From Pelecanus crispus (Eukaryota; Chordata; Aves; Pelecaniformes; Pelecanidae): a DNA stretch of 64,000 nucleotides. The notes beneath the pieces are model-generated. The model ran no database searches. It was not told where the DNA came from and worked only from the letters and a program-made list of their open reading frames with translations. Numbering within the stretch: position 1 is the first letter of the stretch; each line of letters begins with the position of its first letter. This document shows, piece after piece, positions 12,113-43,000 of this stretch. The position numbers and the translations under genes are program-made. Location of the stretch: positions 28,521,228-28,585,227 of the forward strand of contig NC_134676.1 of assembly GCF_030463565.1 (NCBI RefSeq), given 5' to 3'.

Positions 12113-14689
12113 CTCTTCTGCCTAGCTTAGGTGCATGGTAACATTACTACAAATGCCTAAAAAAAACCCAAGAGGATGTCTACATTTCTGTTTTGAAATG
12201 CAAATTCTTTCAAATTACTCGCTTGCAGCTACCTCACAGAGTTCTGCCCTGTAGTCTGAAGAGCTATGCAATAGTGCAATGCAGGAAACAAACGTTACAC
12301 CAAACAGGGCAAACCCCCTGTAGGACTGGATGAAAAAGGTGAGCAAAAGTGGCTTACGCACACATAGAGAACACGAGTTATGTAAAAAACAGCGATGACA
12401 GTCTTGCAGCTGCTGAGCTGCTTGGAGGCTCTACAGTGCACTTCCATGCCTTAAAGGTATCTTAAAAAAGAATCTTTTTCTGCACTTGATGAAGATAAAA
12501 CGCAACGAAAGACAGTTGGTCAGACAGGTGGAGGAGGTAGAGAAAAACAGAGACAGAAATAGAGGGTAAACGCATTATTCCCAGCCACCTACCTAAGTTC
12601 TGTTTGGCTCTCTGAAAGCCGCCTTATACACGTGGCTGTGTCAGGGAAACGGGATGGCTGTGTGGGACCAGGCCTTTGTCTCAGCTCTGTATCACAATAT
12701 TTCAAGTGCACAGAGCAGAGCCCTCCCTGCAAGGGCCCTGCAGGGGAACGTCTGGTGAAATGTGTGATCCAGCCATGTTCACACATTGAAATAACATGAA
12801 CAGTTAGGGAGGGTCAGTTAGATATAAACTGGATGTAAAGTTTTTTTCTTCCCTGTTACTAAAACTTGGATTTTTTTCCTCACTTATCTCACAGGCTTTG
12901 GGTCTGAATCCTCATTTTGTCACCTTTGTCGATCAAAATTTCTTTCAGACTAAACACACAGCACTCTCCATTCACTGGTGGTGAATTAATAGCAAAAAGC
13001 CTTCCGCCCCACAAATACATGTGTGAGCTTGTTGAAATTAATTACTCCACTCAGTTATATAATAGGCAATTCATGTAATGAGTTCATTGCATAATTTACA
13101 TCTTAAAAAGTTGTTGACAGAATTTCAAGGCTAGGATTACTCCTTCAGTGACTTTCTGTCTTAACAGGTAACTCAAGGATGTTGGGTTGTTCCTAGCCAT
13201 TTCACCACAAGCAGTGATGTGTCAGTAGCTGAGGGACTATCTTAAATAGACTACATAAGCTTACAGCACAATGACAGAGAAGAAAACAGACATCAGGTAA
13301 CTGATGTTAACTGAGCATGACGTCATATGGTATGGAATACCCTTTTGGTCAGTTCGGGTCAGCTGCCCTGGCTGTGCCCCCTCCCAGCTTCTTCTGCACC
13401 TGGCAGAGCATGGGAAGCTGAAAAGTCCTTGACTAGGGTCAGCACTACTTAGCAACAACTAAAACATCAGTGTGTTATCAGCATTATTCTCATACTAAAT
13501 CCAAAACACAGCACTATGCCAGCTACTAGGAAGAAAATTAACTCTATCCCAGCTGAAATCAGGACATTATATACTCTTTACTTTGCAAAGCAGGAAAATT
13601 TTTCAAGTGTTAGAAGTGTTCAAGAAGTTAGTTCAATGAGCTGGCCAGCCTGGTGGCTTCCAGGCTTGGCCTTGTTCCTAAACTTGTATTACCAAAGCAA
13701 AAACTGAAGATGCATGTATTTTTCTATGTTACGTGACTGTGTCCCCTGGATTTTAAATGACCACTTTAGGGTGCTTTGTTAAATATTAAAGAAGCTGCTG
13801 TGAGAACACTTCTTTCGTGAGTGTCCAACTCTTCAGACTTAGTTACCCAGAAATACTTTGCACATGGGAAAGCCAAGATTATTCCTGAAAAATGCAATTC
13901 TGTTTAGCCAGAAACTGTGCCAACAGTGGTGTCTCTCTCCATGTGCCTTATAGACCTCCCCATTTTTTTCACTAATTAGGCATTCTTTGAGAGCCAATAT
14001 TCCCAAAAGTTGAACAAATTTTAACTGTTTTAGTGCTGTTAAACTGGGCCAGCTCTCACATATAAAAGAAGGGGAATGGGCTGGACTGCTGTATGTACTG
14101 TTGTTACACAAGTACTTGGCTTGTTTCAAGTACCTTTTTTAAAAAAGCTTTATCCTTGGCAGCATGATTATACCCCTGCACAGTGCATAAAGCAGGCTTC
14201 ATTGGGTGTGGGCTATGGGTGTAACACTGATTAAGCAATCAGTGCTGGGCAAAAGAAGGTAGCAGCATCACCCACTTGTTTTGAGGGTGAAGTAAGGTTT
14301 TCAGGGCAACTTTACATGGTGACTGTCTCCTTGGAAGACCACTTGTCTGAGATGATTGTGGATTGATGATGACGCAGCCTATGGCATATACATACTGTAG
14401 GATTGCCTTCCATTTGTTCTTGGAAGCCAGTGTTTCTTTACAGGGAAAGTGAGAAGCAATTTGGCAAACCGTGTTGTGGTACCGAGTGGAGAGCTAGAAG
14501 CTACAGACTTATGTGACTAGTCTTGCTCTGAGTTTGATAGACTTGCCTAAGTCTGGTCTTTCACCTAGTGATCCTAGGAGAGACTCACTGCTGGCATAAT
14601 TTTTATGGCATGGTTATGTCGTCCTGGTGTTCTAGCTTATGAAAAATGGACTGACCTTGTACAATTCTTGTCCAGAAGAATAAAGTAGG
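12113..14689. other. Intergenic, nothing recognised
   Basis: No exon, RNA gene or repeat that I can support. Short open frames (12589-12786, 13261-13458, 13839-14129) show no recognisable protein similarity. Confidence 0.5.
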
Positions 14690-14902
14690 TAAGGAAGAAA
14701 TTTTTTATGATGAGGGTTGTGAGGCACTGGAACAGGTTGCCTAGAGAAGTTGTGGATGCCCCATGATTGGAAGTCTTCAAGGTCAGGTTGGACGGGGCTC
14801 TGAGCAACCTGATCTAGTGAAAGGTGTCCCTGCCCATGGCGGGGGGGTTGGGCTAGATGATCTTTAAAGGTACCTTCCGACCCGAACCGTTCTGTGATTC
14901 TA
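14690..14902 (+). mobile_element. CR1 LINE 3' end fragment
   Basis: Starts in the last coding part (TTTTTTATGATGAGGGT, then the 'aggttgcctagagaag' block). It runs through 'ggggctctgagcaacctgat' and 'gtccctgcccatggc' to 'ttctgtgattct'. It is the same subfamily type as the inner CR1 at 50869-51990, from which it differs by scattered substitutions. About 210 bp, 5'-truncated. Confidence 0.9.
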
Positions 14903-17900
14903 AGAACTGGTCTTTATTTGGATGTTGTGGATCTCAGCAGATACTGGTGCCAAGATCTAGATTTTCTTTTTCATACCGGCTGTGGCTGGGTTGCAATTAA
15001 TTGTCTTCCTAGCAGCCTGTATGGGGCTGAGTTTAGGATTTGTGACTAACAGTGTTGATAACACACCAGTGTTTTAGCTATTGCTGAGCAGGGTTTGCCA
15101 GCATCAAGGTTTTCTTTTTGTGCTTCTTCCTCCCCTGCACCCCCTGCAAGTGAGTAGGCTGGGGGTGGGCAAGAGGTAGGGGATCCAGGTGGGACAGCTG
15201 ATGCCAACTGACCGAAAGGATATTCCATCCTGTACGGCATTGTGCCCACCACTAAAAGCTCAGGGAAAGAATGAGAAAGTGGGGACGTTTGTGATTATCA
15301 CATTTGTCTTCCTGAGTAACCGTTAGTGTGCTGAGGCTCTGCCTGCCAATGGGAAGTAGTGAATAAATTCCTTATTTTGCTTTACATGTGCAGCTTCGTT
15401 TTACCTATCAAACAGTCTTATCTTGATTCATTAGTTTTCTTGCTTCTACCCTTCTGATTACCCTTTCTGCTGGGGTGGGGGTAAGCAAGCAGCTGGGTCA
15501 ACCCACCATGTTGTTCTAGATAGCCTGAGTCCTAGTGGGAATGCTGCTGGGTTCTGTAATTGGAAAGAAACTATGGAAGCTGAGGCTAAAGCTCCTAGTG
15601 TCCCCCTGGGTAGATTAAGAAGCAGACTGAACATAAATCAGCGGTGAAGGTGGGACAGTAGGTAATTTTGCATTGTGTAGCAGACTGCAAAAGCCCTCAA
15701 GCACTGTAGGGGTAAGGTTAGTTTCAGAGGCAGGCTTCCTCCCAGGGGCTGGTACACCAAGGTGAGCCTGGGGCCAGCAGTGATCTCCAGGCAGGAAGGC
15801 AAGGTACAGAACTGTCAGTGTGAGGAGTTTCACTGGATGCGCAGCACTCCAAGTGCCTTGTGTGTAAGGCAAGATGCATCTGCCAGGAATAGAAGCTTTC
15901 CCTGAGGCAACAGAGGATCTGTGGAGCAGAGAAACTGTTGCTGTAACACGGACAGCACCTGAAGCCCAAACCATCGTCTCCTTGTTTCAGCAGGTGTCGT
16001 CATGCAGTGTAAACCTTCCCTAACCAAAGCGAAAGGGAGAGAGGGAAGAGGACACAACCTCAAAAATGGTAAGCCATGTCCCAAAAGCGATGGAGATGAT
16101 AATGTATCTTAAAAGCACTGTGAGTAAGTAAGAGCTCTCACTCCACCTCCAAAGACAGCTGAAAGGAGTGGGAGGATGGACCATCTACCACAGCTTTTCT
16201 CAGAACTGTATTCACCTTATGAGCAAGGTTCACGCCAAGGATGAAAATTGTTCCAACAGTGCTGTGCATAGACACACCCCGGAGCCCAGATACACTTGCA
16301 CGCTCCTGTGAGGAAGCAAGCAGGTCTCATCCACGGTCTTTTCTGATGTGCCTGCTCAGCAACACCTGTGCAGGGGCCCTTGCTGGCACACCCCCATCCC
16401 ATCACCAAGGTAGCATATGCTACCAGAGGTATCATACAGCATGAACATGGTTTGCATCCCTGCGCTGCGTGAGCAGAAGCCGCTCGTCCCGTCAGGAAGA
16501 TTAGGTAAGGCACACTTCACTGACAATGTCTTATGCTGGCTGGGAGAAATCAAAGTGGACAACTGTGTAACTGGAGACAGCTGGAGCTCCAGAGCTTCCA
16601 AGCTGCACAGCTCTGAAACTTGCACATCAGAGAGCAGGAAGGGGACTGGTGGGTAGGGGGGGTAAAGTAGACTCAGGACACAAAGAAAGGAGGTAATCTA
16701 GGTAAAGAGAAAAGCAAACTAGTTACCAGAGTCAAATACACAATTTTTACTATTTTTATTTTTTTTAGGGTTTTAAAATCTTTGGAAAACTGTATCAATT
16801 GTAGTTGTATAGCATTTAAGTTGCAGCAGCTGTAGCAACTTGATTACAGACAGCTGGTTTGGTTTTGCCAAGGACTCAAAACAACGAGTACAAGGCCATT
16901 TCTTGTACTGAAGCAATCTCGCTACACAAAATTTTCAGTGTGTACGCAGGGAAACAAGAACCCTTCCGTTGCCTAAGCATTCTAACACATACGAAACGTT
17001 AACCTCTGCTTCTGGTATAAAAACTGTAGTTCTGAGGAGACTGAAAAAGGAATGCACACTGCAGTGTATGTCCGATGATAGACTGATGGACATTACTGTG
17101 ACCACACATGAGAGCTGGACTACAGGTGAGGAGAAGAGGCAAGGAAGGGGAAACTTCTGATAAGTTTCCAGGATTTGTAGTGGGGTACTGACTGAAGGCT
17201 TAACCACGTTGCTCTTAACATGCACTATGATATTAAAAGCTCTGATAAGAATTTCAAACCCTTCATGTGGTACTGAAGGGTTCTTTTACTCTTCCAGCTT
17301 AACCCTTCTTGCAAGAATATGCAGTACCGTGTATTTTCATAAAGTTGCATTTTCCCGGTGAACGTGGTGTTTGAAACTCAGGTAGCAAGTTAACAGATTA
17401 AAGAGCACCTTTGAAACTTTGTCTTTGGTGGACATGTGAGAAACTGCCACAAGTATAATTCGACAGTTTTCTGGAAGATAGGAGAAATGCCCAAATAGGC
17501 CCCAGCAGAAGGCATCACTAATGCTGCAGTGAATTCGTTCTCCCACTTGGGCAAACCGCGTAATTCAGCTTTGAGGCAAAGTAAATGAGTACAGGCTTCT
17601 GCATACAAAGTTGAGAAGTTCTGGTGTCATAGCCCCACTATGTTTAGTACTGGACGCCGGTCATATTTTCCTTAACCCTCTTATTTTATGTTGTCTACTA
17701 AGGTATGTCACTAAGTCATGAAGTAAGCTTAAAATATCACAATTAAGCCAATACATTTTCCATTGTTTTACTGAAACTGAAAAAGTAGTTCTGTACCAAA
17801 ATGTACACAATTTAGTAATAATACAAAATGTTAATTCTGCAAGACAGAATGTCAGTTAAATCCACCAAAATGAACACTGAACCACCATTTACTGCCAGAA

Positions 17901-18400
17901 CAGTGTTACTTTAAATAAGATTACTGAATGAACATAGAAAGAAACTAGTTCCAACTTTCCTTAAATAAAATGGTAGATACTAGCAACAATACTGCAGGAA
18001 GATAAACATTCATGATACTTACATGTTATCATAACATATGCAGCATGTAGTATGTCTTCATGCTTGCACATTAGCTTTATGAGCTCATTTCGATGATATT
18101 AATGTATTGATGTACTACAAAACAACCCATCAGGATTTATAGCAAATTTGCACATTAGAAGAGCACTTCTGCTAGTCACCCCTTTAGAATGCCACTGCAT
18201 TCCTGCAAGAAAGCCAGTCCAATCCACTGATTCCCCACCCCACCCCCCAAAAAACCAAACAAAAAACCCCCAAACCAAACCAAACCCCATCAAGTGTATT
18301 AACAATTCTCCTCCTGTGATTAACTAGGCAAGGCGACGCATTTAGCAATATTCCCAAAGGTGCATCAAACCAGAATACACCTGGGTTTTCTGTATTACAT
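14903..18400. other. Gene-poor region downstream of HMGCR
   Basis: No recognisable exon. Short open frames on both strands at 15.0-17.6 kb are not supported by similarity. The distal HMGCR 3' UTR may reach into the right part, since its poly(A) site is uncertain. A/C-rich simple sequence lies at 18236-18293 (runs of CCCC and AAACC). Confidence 0.45.
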
Positions 18401-18409
18401 TAAGAACAC

Positions 18410-19257
18410 CTGAGACTGGTTCACTGGTCCAAGTACAGTATTTTAATACAAAAACTGCTTGTTGCATTAACATGTCATTTCACTGAATTCCCTTCATTAG
18501 TACTTTTCATTGAAAAAAGGATAAGATTTCTTCTTAAAATAAATACTCCCCCCTCAAAAAGAAAGTTTAAACGGAATTAAAACATAAAAAAACCCAAGTG
18601 TTAAAGAACAGTGTGATTTTCTGGCTTCATTTTATCTCAGCTTATGCAGTGGATACACACCTATCCCTGGGGAATAAGTGTCAAACACTTAAAAAAAAAA
18701 ATTGGGAATATACAAACACACTGTACCTTAAAAGACATCTTTTAAAAGAAGTGTAAACATTGTTCTTGACTCCTGTTGTTTGAATGCACTATCTAAAACA
18801 CTTTGAGAAACTGCGTTTGTGTAAATTACTAACCTGTCTGACACATAACTGGTTTTGGACTTACCAGTTTCAAAATCTGTTTTTTCTACCTGAACAAAAT
18901 AACAAAACAGTTAACACACTGTTTTTCCTTATTTCAGTACAGATTATATTTAACAGCTCAGAACTTTATAGGTCACAAGTTTTCCGAAAAGGAATAACCT
19001 AAATTGTGGAGTTAAAACACTGAATGCTGCTTAGCTGAAGCAGCAAGCAAATGAAGTACTATATATGAGGTTTCTATAAAACTAATACAATTCAGTAAAA
19101 TTGTCTCATAGCCTAAGACCTAAGTTTTACATGTGAACAAAAATAAAACTGGGAGTTCACAGAAAGTGATTAGGCTTGCTATCACTTTAAAAAACATGCC
19201 TGTCTAGCCAGAAAATAAAGATGGCAAGGACCAATGCATTCAAGCCAAGTTTAGACC

Positions 19258-19298
<41 letters not shown>

Positions 19299-19647
19299 CA
19301 AAGTACATTACATCACTTTTCAGCTTGGTAGTTTACCAGGAGCTTATCAGTCAAAATAATCTCAACCTGTAAAAACATAAGACTGACCCTTTAGAAAATG
19401 ATGTGTAAGAGTAAGTTCCAAAGCCATGCCCAAGACATCTGATAGGACTTCTTTCGTGAAGTCATCTCTAACCGCTGAAGAATGTCAAAGGCATAAGTAG
19501 TCTCACAGAAGTCCCTTGATCTCTCAGTTTATCTTACACAGACGTCATTGAGTTGAAGGTCTTCACTCTAAACTTCAGATTTTTTTTTTCCCCTGTGCAC
19601 CTGGTCAGTTGCTAGAATAATTCTTCATTTCAGAGCTGTTTCAGTAT
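18410..19647 (-). other. HMGCR: HMGCR 3' untranslated region (left end uncertain)
   Basis: AT-rich sequence following the HMGCR stop at 19648-19650. A possible ATTAAA-type signal (- strand) lies at 18442-18447, giving a UTR near 1.2 kb. An AATAAA-type signal near 16756 would give a much longer one. It contains a pure run of 30 A on the mRNA strand (19261-19290). Confidence 0.45.
19261..19290. repeat. Homopolymer T30 (A30 in the HMGCR mRNA sense)
   Basis: Exactly 30 T on + with no interruption, inside the inferred HMGCR 3' UTR. No retroposed gene body precedes it on the A strand, so it is more likely a slippage tract than a retroposon tail. Confidence 0.9.
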
Positions 19648-37406
<17,759 letters not shown>

Positions 37407-37500
37407 CGCCCCGGCGCTGCCCCGCCGCAGGCAGGCGACACCCTCCTCCTTCCCGCCGCGCTGCCGACTGCGCCGGCCGCTCCTCGCCGAGCAAGGACAC
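37407..37500 (-). other. HMGCR: Probable non-coding exon 1 of HMGCR
   Basis: A good splice donor (GCG|GTGAGC on -) sits at 37407/37406, downstream of the sterol-type promoter motifs. In mammals HMGCR exon 1 is also short and non-coding and ends in a similar donor. The right edge (transcription start) is estimated from the spacing to the promoter elements and is not seen directly. Confidence 0.5.
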
Positions 37501-37544
37501 CGGGGGCGCGACGCGCCAGCCGCCGCCATCGCCCGATCGCGCAG

Positions 37545-37722
37545 CCAATGGCGAGGGCCCGGCACGCCCAGCCCGCGGCGCGTCACTCTCCGCGTCGCCG
37601 GGGCAACCGCCCAGCGAACGCCGCACAGCCCCAGACTCGATCAGGAGCGGGGAACACGCCATCTCGCCATGGGCCGCCCGCCAATGGGCCATCGCGCTGC
37701 CCTCTCCGTATTGCCTGATTGG
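37545..37722 (-). promoter_or_regulatory. HMGCR: HMGCR proximal promoter: SRE-like, CRE-like and CCAAT motifs
   Basis: On - the order is: CCAAT (37722-37718), ATTGG (37685-37681), GTGCGGCG (37626-37619), then 'GGGCGGTTG' with 'GGCGAC', TGACG (37585-37581) and ATTGG (37549-37545). In mammals the SREBP site GTGCGGTG, the block GGGCGGTTG-TTAGGGCGAC and the CREB site TGACGTAG come in the same order, so this is the homologous promoter. The SRE has one change from the mammalian form and the CRE is only a half-site. SREBP with NF-Y and CREB would give sterol-controlled expression. Confidence 0.75.
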
Positions 37723-39290
37723 GCGGCAGGACGCGGCTCATCTACATATGTTGATGGCCCGACCGGCCCGCCGCGCCGCCTGCGCCGAGCGCCACGCCCC
37801 CCGCCCCGCGCTGCCTGGGGCGGGCCGGCCCGGCCCGGCCGGTCGCGCGCTGCCGGCTGCCCCCCCCTCTGCCGGCGGGCTGTGCCGCCCCGGGCGGCCC
37901 CCGCCGCTCCCCACCCGCTGCCTGGGCGCGCTCTGCCGAGGCGTTCAGAAACGGGGTAACAACCCAGAGCTCTCCCGGCTGCGGAATGCAGTGCTGCCCC
38001 CCTCCCCCACCCCCCCACTCCGGGGAAAAAATGCAATATATTTGTACTTGTGGCTTTCGGCCAAAGAGGAAAATTCGAGCGAGCAAAAAATAGCAGGAGC
38101 ACGGGAGGCTCCTTACTCTCTTCGGGCACCGGGTCGGGTGCGACACGCTGTTCTCGGTTACAAGACACCGCTCCGGTTTTGCATGGCCATTTTGCGTTTC
38201 TGGGTCTGAGCTTGCAGGTTAACGTGTTTAAATGCAACAAAATGTAATCTGCAAGGATTTTGCTGTGGGTGATCTACGCTCCGGCTACTCCAAAACTTTC
38301 TTAACATTGTCCATTTCAGTTAGAAAAACTTCTAGCAGCTCCACATGGTACGGTGCTCTAAAGCTTTAATGTGATTCTCAAAACAGGGTACGCTGATGAA
38401 AAGACTTCCTAAGAACTCCACCCAAAGTAGTTGTTGTCAATGACAAAATTATTTACGCCAGCTCAGCCTTTTAACATGTAAATACACTTTTCATTGTCAT
38501 CTTCAATGCGATGCTTATAAATCCTAATAACTTACTCCTGTGTATCCATCTTCCCTGCCAGCTTCTTTCTTAACGCCCACATTTTCTTGAGTATCTCACC
38601 TTTATTGCCTGAAGAGAGTAAAGTATTACGAGATTTCTGGAGTCATTCAATAACATGCACAGCAATTGCTGTAATTGTATATGGGAATGACTAAGTCAAA
38701 GCAAAATAGCAATTTGTACACAGTTGCAACAATTATGTGTAATTGATATGTAAGGCAAGATGACCCTTAGTATCTTGCTCTGTTTTCCACTTTTTCCATA
38801 GCAGAGGGTGATGAATATGACTTGGCCAAGTCCTAAAAATCCTGATTTTATCTTCAAGTTCACTGGGAGCAGGAGGCACAACAATGATTTGCAATTTGCA
38901 GTCTGTGCGAGTGTATGACATCACACCTTCTGCCATCGAGTTTTCGTACCTGTAGCTCTTGCGGTGGCCTGCCCGCAGCCCAGCTGCACCCTGACAGAGG
39001 CCACGGGAGCGGCGCTCTCCCCGCTTCTGCAGAGCCAGGAGGCAAAGCTGAGGCGGAAAGGGCCTGCCCGAGGAGAACGTTGCCGTGATGAACAGACGAT
39101 GGCTGGGCTATGTACAAAAGCGCTATCGCAAATACTGCGGAAATATCGGCAAGTGGTAATTCGGTTACCTCAAACATGTTCCTACTCTTGAACACGTGAA
39201 CCATGGTGCTCAGGACAGCACATGAAGCTGGCTGCTTAAACGTGGCCATGGAAGTACACAAATTAAGGAAAGGGAGCGATTTTGGAAGAC
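37723..39290. other. Intergenic region between HMGCR and ANKRD31
   Basis: Between two divergent CpG-rich promoters. The left part is still GC-rich to about 38.0 kb; 38.2-38.9 kb is AT-rich. No exon supported. Confidence 0.6.
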
Positions 39291-40020
39291 TCGCAGGTCG
39301 GTACGTCAAGCGCTCTGCGGCTCTGCTGAACGATGCGCGCGGCAGGGCCAGAACCAGGAGCCCAACGCTAGCGAGGAGGCACCGACCCCTGCCGAAGGTG
39401 CGGGGTCGGCATCGCCGCCCCAAGCAGGCCAAGGCCGGTCGCGCCGGGGTAGACCCATCCCAATGGCGCTGAAGGGAGCGCTGCCTTTAACTTCTACCAC
39501 CAGCCACCCCAATCGTGCCCTCGCTCGAGGGGCTGCGCTGGCTGCGGGCGGGCTCTGCCCGCCTCTCCCACCCTGCCGCTCCCTGCCGCCCGCCCCGGCG
39601 GGCCGCCGTCACCCGAGGCGGAACGAGGCGCCGCGGGGCTGAGGCCTCCACGAAATGGCCGCCGCCGCCGAGGGGAGCGGCGCGGCACGCTGCGGGGAAG
39701 GGCGGCCGCCGGCGGCGCCCCGGGGAGGGGAGGGCGGCGGCGGGGACAGCGATAGCGGCGAGACCGTCGTGGAGGGCTCTGTGACGGAGAGCGATGTGGA
39801 GGAAGAGGAGTTCCTTAGGAGGAGGTGGTAACGCGGGGCCGCTGCCAGCTGTGCGGGCCCGGCGGCAGGTGTGGGGCAGGGAGAAGCGAGCGGACCGCCG
39901 CGGCGGGCTGAGGGGGCCGCTCCCGCCCGCCCTGAGGGGAGGCGGGCCGCTGCCCCCTCTGCCCGGCTCTGCGTTCGGTGTCTGGGAAACGCCGGCCACA
40001 CGCAGGAGCCATCCCTGCCT
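39291..40020. promoter_or_regulatory. ANKRD31: CpG island at ANKRD31 exon 1
   Basis: CpG-dense block around the ANKRD31 start codon at 39655, with separate AT-rich flanks. It is a second island, distinct from the HMGCR island about 1.7 kb to its left, so the divergent pair does not share a single promoter. Confidence 0.75.
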
Positions 40021-43000
40021 GCCTCTGACATCCCGGAGTGCAGAACTGCTCTTCTCCATTATTTCATAAATGTGCATTTTTAGGTTCTTATTTTTATTTT
40101 AATCGGGTTTTCCCCCTCTGTTCAGGCCAGTTTTGCATGCCCCATTCATTTTACACACACCTTGTAGGCCTCTGAATTTGTGCCTCAGGGCCCTCCTGAA
40201 TAATTTTTTAGTCAGTGGAAGTGAAACGCACCAGAACCCAACTCAGAAAAAAAAAAACCAACCCACTATTAAATACGATTGCTGCTGATGTTATTTCTCT
40301 ACAAATTTAACTTGATGTATTTTCATGACATTATCTCTTCTTTAAGACATGGCAAAGAACTGAAACGACGGAGCAGCTGCACTTTGTACTGGCGTTGTGG
40401 CCTGCTATTGCTTGGAAATAACGTAGAGCGGTGATGTACCTCCCTGCTTAGGGTTTCTGTGCAGAGTGTCAGGTGTATCCTCATAGTTTGCGTGTAACTG
40501 TGAACACCTTTACTGTTGGTGTTAAGAGGTGTGCTCGCCCAGCACGTGGTTGGCAGCGTCCCGACAGCAGAGGCTCAGACAGGTGCCCTCGGCTGCCCGC
40601 AATCGCCCTTTCAGTTTATAGGACTGAAATGCAGAGCATACAACTGTTTCATGGCCTATTACGTATTTTTTTTACTTTTGCAAAGGTTGCGTTTTCTTGC
40701 TAAGGACATGGCTTTAACAGCTGAAATAAGAATTAATGAAGGTAGGACAGATTGTTTTTTCCGTCTGTGTTGGTTTTTTCTATGAACTGTTGCTGTGGAT
40801 GTTGCCTCAGTCCATGTTATTTAAACTCAAGTGTTGCATGAAGTTCATTCATATGAACTGTATGTGCTTTCTTATTATATCCATATAATAAGTTTAGCTC
40901 ATATTTTAGAATAATGGTCAGCACATTTTTAATATTTGAAAAACAGGTTTGCTCTTAATTTCTCCATTCTTCCTATATACTATAACTGAGAATGCCTGGC
41001 TTGGGAAGCGTTTGAACTATATATAGGGATATCCTTTTTATTGAGATATGTGTATTGTGTTTGAGCACAATAAAATATATGGAATCTAAACATGTAATAG
41101 TCATAGAATGGAATCTATACACAAAATAGTCATATGTAACTATAGTTGCATGTAGTATTTTAAAAAAAGGTTAATATTGCTAATATATCCATTCTGTTTA
41201 AATTTAGCATACAAAATTTGTGTAGGGATATTTAAGTGTATTAAGTGTATTATCAAATTAACTTTAAACATAAATGCATGCATGCTCATTTAAAGCCTTA
41301 AAATCTTCCCTAATAACTCCCTTAGAGCAGGTTGCATGAGCAAGCATGTTGTAGTTACATAATAGTTTTACTGGTACCTCCTTGGCATTTTTATATAATC
41401 TATTTGACTTGCATCCTGTACATTTTATTCCAGCAATAGAGACTGCCTATTCTTTAAGTGTGACGCAAGGTGTTCTAAGCATTCTTGCAGGGTTTTTTTT
41501 TTGTTTGTCTGTTTGTCAGTTTGAAGACGTGAGTGGACTATAGCTTTTTATCAGCCTTCTCTGAGTTCATATAAATCTTATCTATAGCCCATTGAAATCT
41601 GCAGAAACTTTTCACATGGCTGTGATTTCCTGATGCTGAACCTTTCATAGTTGCTTGATAGTTTTGTCTGAGGAGAGAAACATCATCCCATTTTGAACTT
41701 ACCTGTGGTTATCCACTGGAATTAAAACCTGGCAACATTCAACATCCATGGTTTAAGGCATGTTTATTTGACTCATTGTTCAGTTTGTGGAGTGGAGATT
41801 TGTCTGAGGGTTGGGTAGGGTTTTTTTGTCTTTGTAAATGTTTTCCTATAAATGTAATAGATTATGATATTTTTAGCATTCTGCCTGCAGCATTTTATAT
41901 TCAGTAAGTTGGAATTAATATTTCATTGTTACTGTATTTGTGCATACTTGTATAGTAGCAATTTGGTGATAAGATACATAACATAAAGATTAATTTGATG
42001 GGTATTTTATTAATGTCAGTAATAGCATTTTAGTTTTGAAACCTAAGTGTCCAGCCTAAGGGTTTCTCTCTTTTTTTTTCTCCAGAGAGAAGTTCTTCCT
42101 TTGCATAGTCATTAAAGGAAGTATTCCATATAGGAGCATGAATATTTTTAGTCAAATGGACCAAATGGACCAAAATTACTCAGCTACTGAGTTATGTAGA
42201 AATTTATGTAGAAATTCATGTAGAAATTTGTGGAGCTCTGGGAAGTTATGTAGAAATTAAGGCAATCAAAACTTCCTTTAATTGCTCCATTTTTCTTTTT
42301 TTTTTTTTTCCTAGGAGCTCCCTCTCCAGAAATCTGCTTTATACAGAAATTTTGTGATCACACAAATAGTCAGAAGGAAGAACAGATAAATCCAGTAGGT
42401 ACAGAAATGATACATCTCCTGCTACACTTATCTAGCTATTAGCTATTAATAAACTCACTGGGCCTGCCATTCTTTATGTGCAGAAGAGCCTGATGGCCTG
42501 CAGCTGAAATTAATTTTATGGAAAGGCAGTTGTCCTGTGTGTAGCACATTCTCTCCAGGACTGTATCTAAGTCTCTTCCCTGGTATTTTATGAGGGTATA
42601 ACCTTTCAAATTTGAGCAACAAACCCATGACAAAGAGGAGGAAGTTGTGGACCACAAACTTTTTGGTATGTTCCCTTCAGGAGCTGGAATACAACCATCT
42701 GGGTTAACCATGCCAGAATACACCCTCTGTTTATTGTGAGATTAGCTGTGATCCAATGATTGGACAATGGTTTCTTTGAAACAGAAATAAATAATAAGCT
42801 GAGATACGGAATAAAATGCCTGATTGCGTGATGATTGGGTAGTTATTCTACTCTGTGGATAATTCTGCAATCCCTAATCTACCAATCAGCTTACCTTTTA
42901 ATATGTTTGCCACAGTAGGTAGCTAGCCCATAAACTTCTGTTCAGTTGAGCAATCAGCTTTGCACATGCATATGACACACTCATGAAACAATTGGAAACA

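Noticed and set aside
15046-17608. Several 60-119 codon open frames on both strands downstream of HMGCR
   Set aside because: No recognisable family, overlapping on opposite strands, and no splice or promoter context.
19255-19290. T30 as the tail of a processed pseudogene or SINE
   Set aside because: No gene-like or SINE-like body lies on the A-strand upstream side, and no flanking duplication is seen.
42395-42398. Alternative donor (GTAG|GTACAG) for ANKRD31 exon 3, four bases further right
   Set aside because: It would put exon 4 into a frame with an early stop. The donor at 42395 joins cleanly in phase 0 to an exon similar to human ANKRD31.
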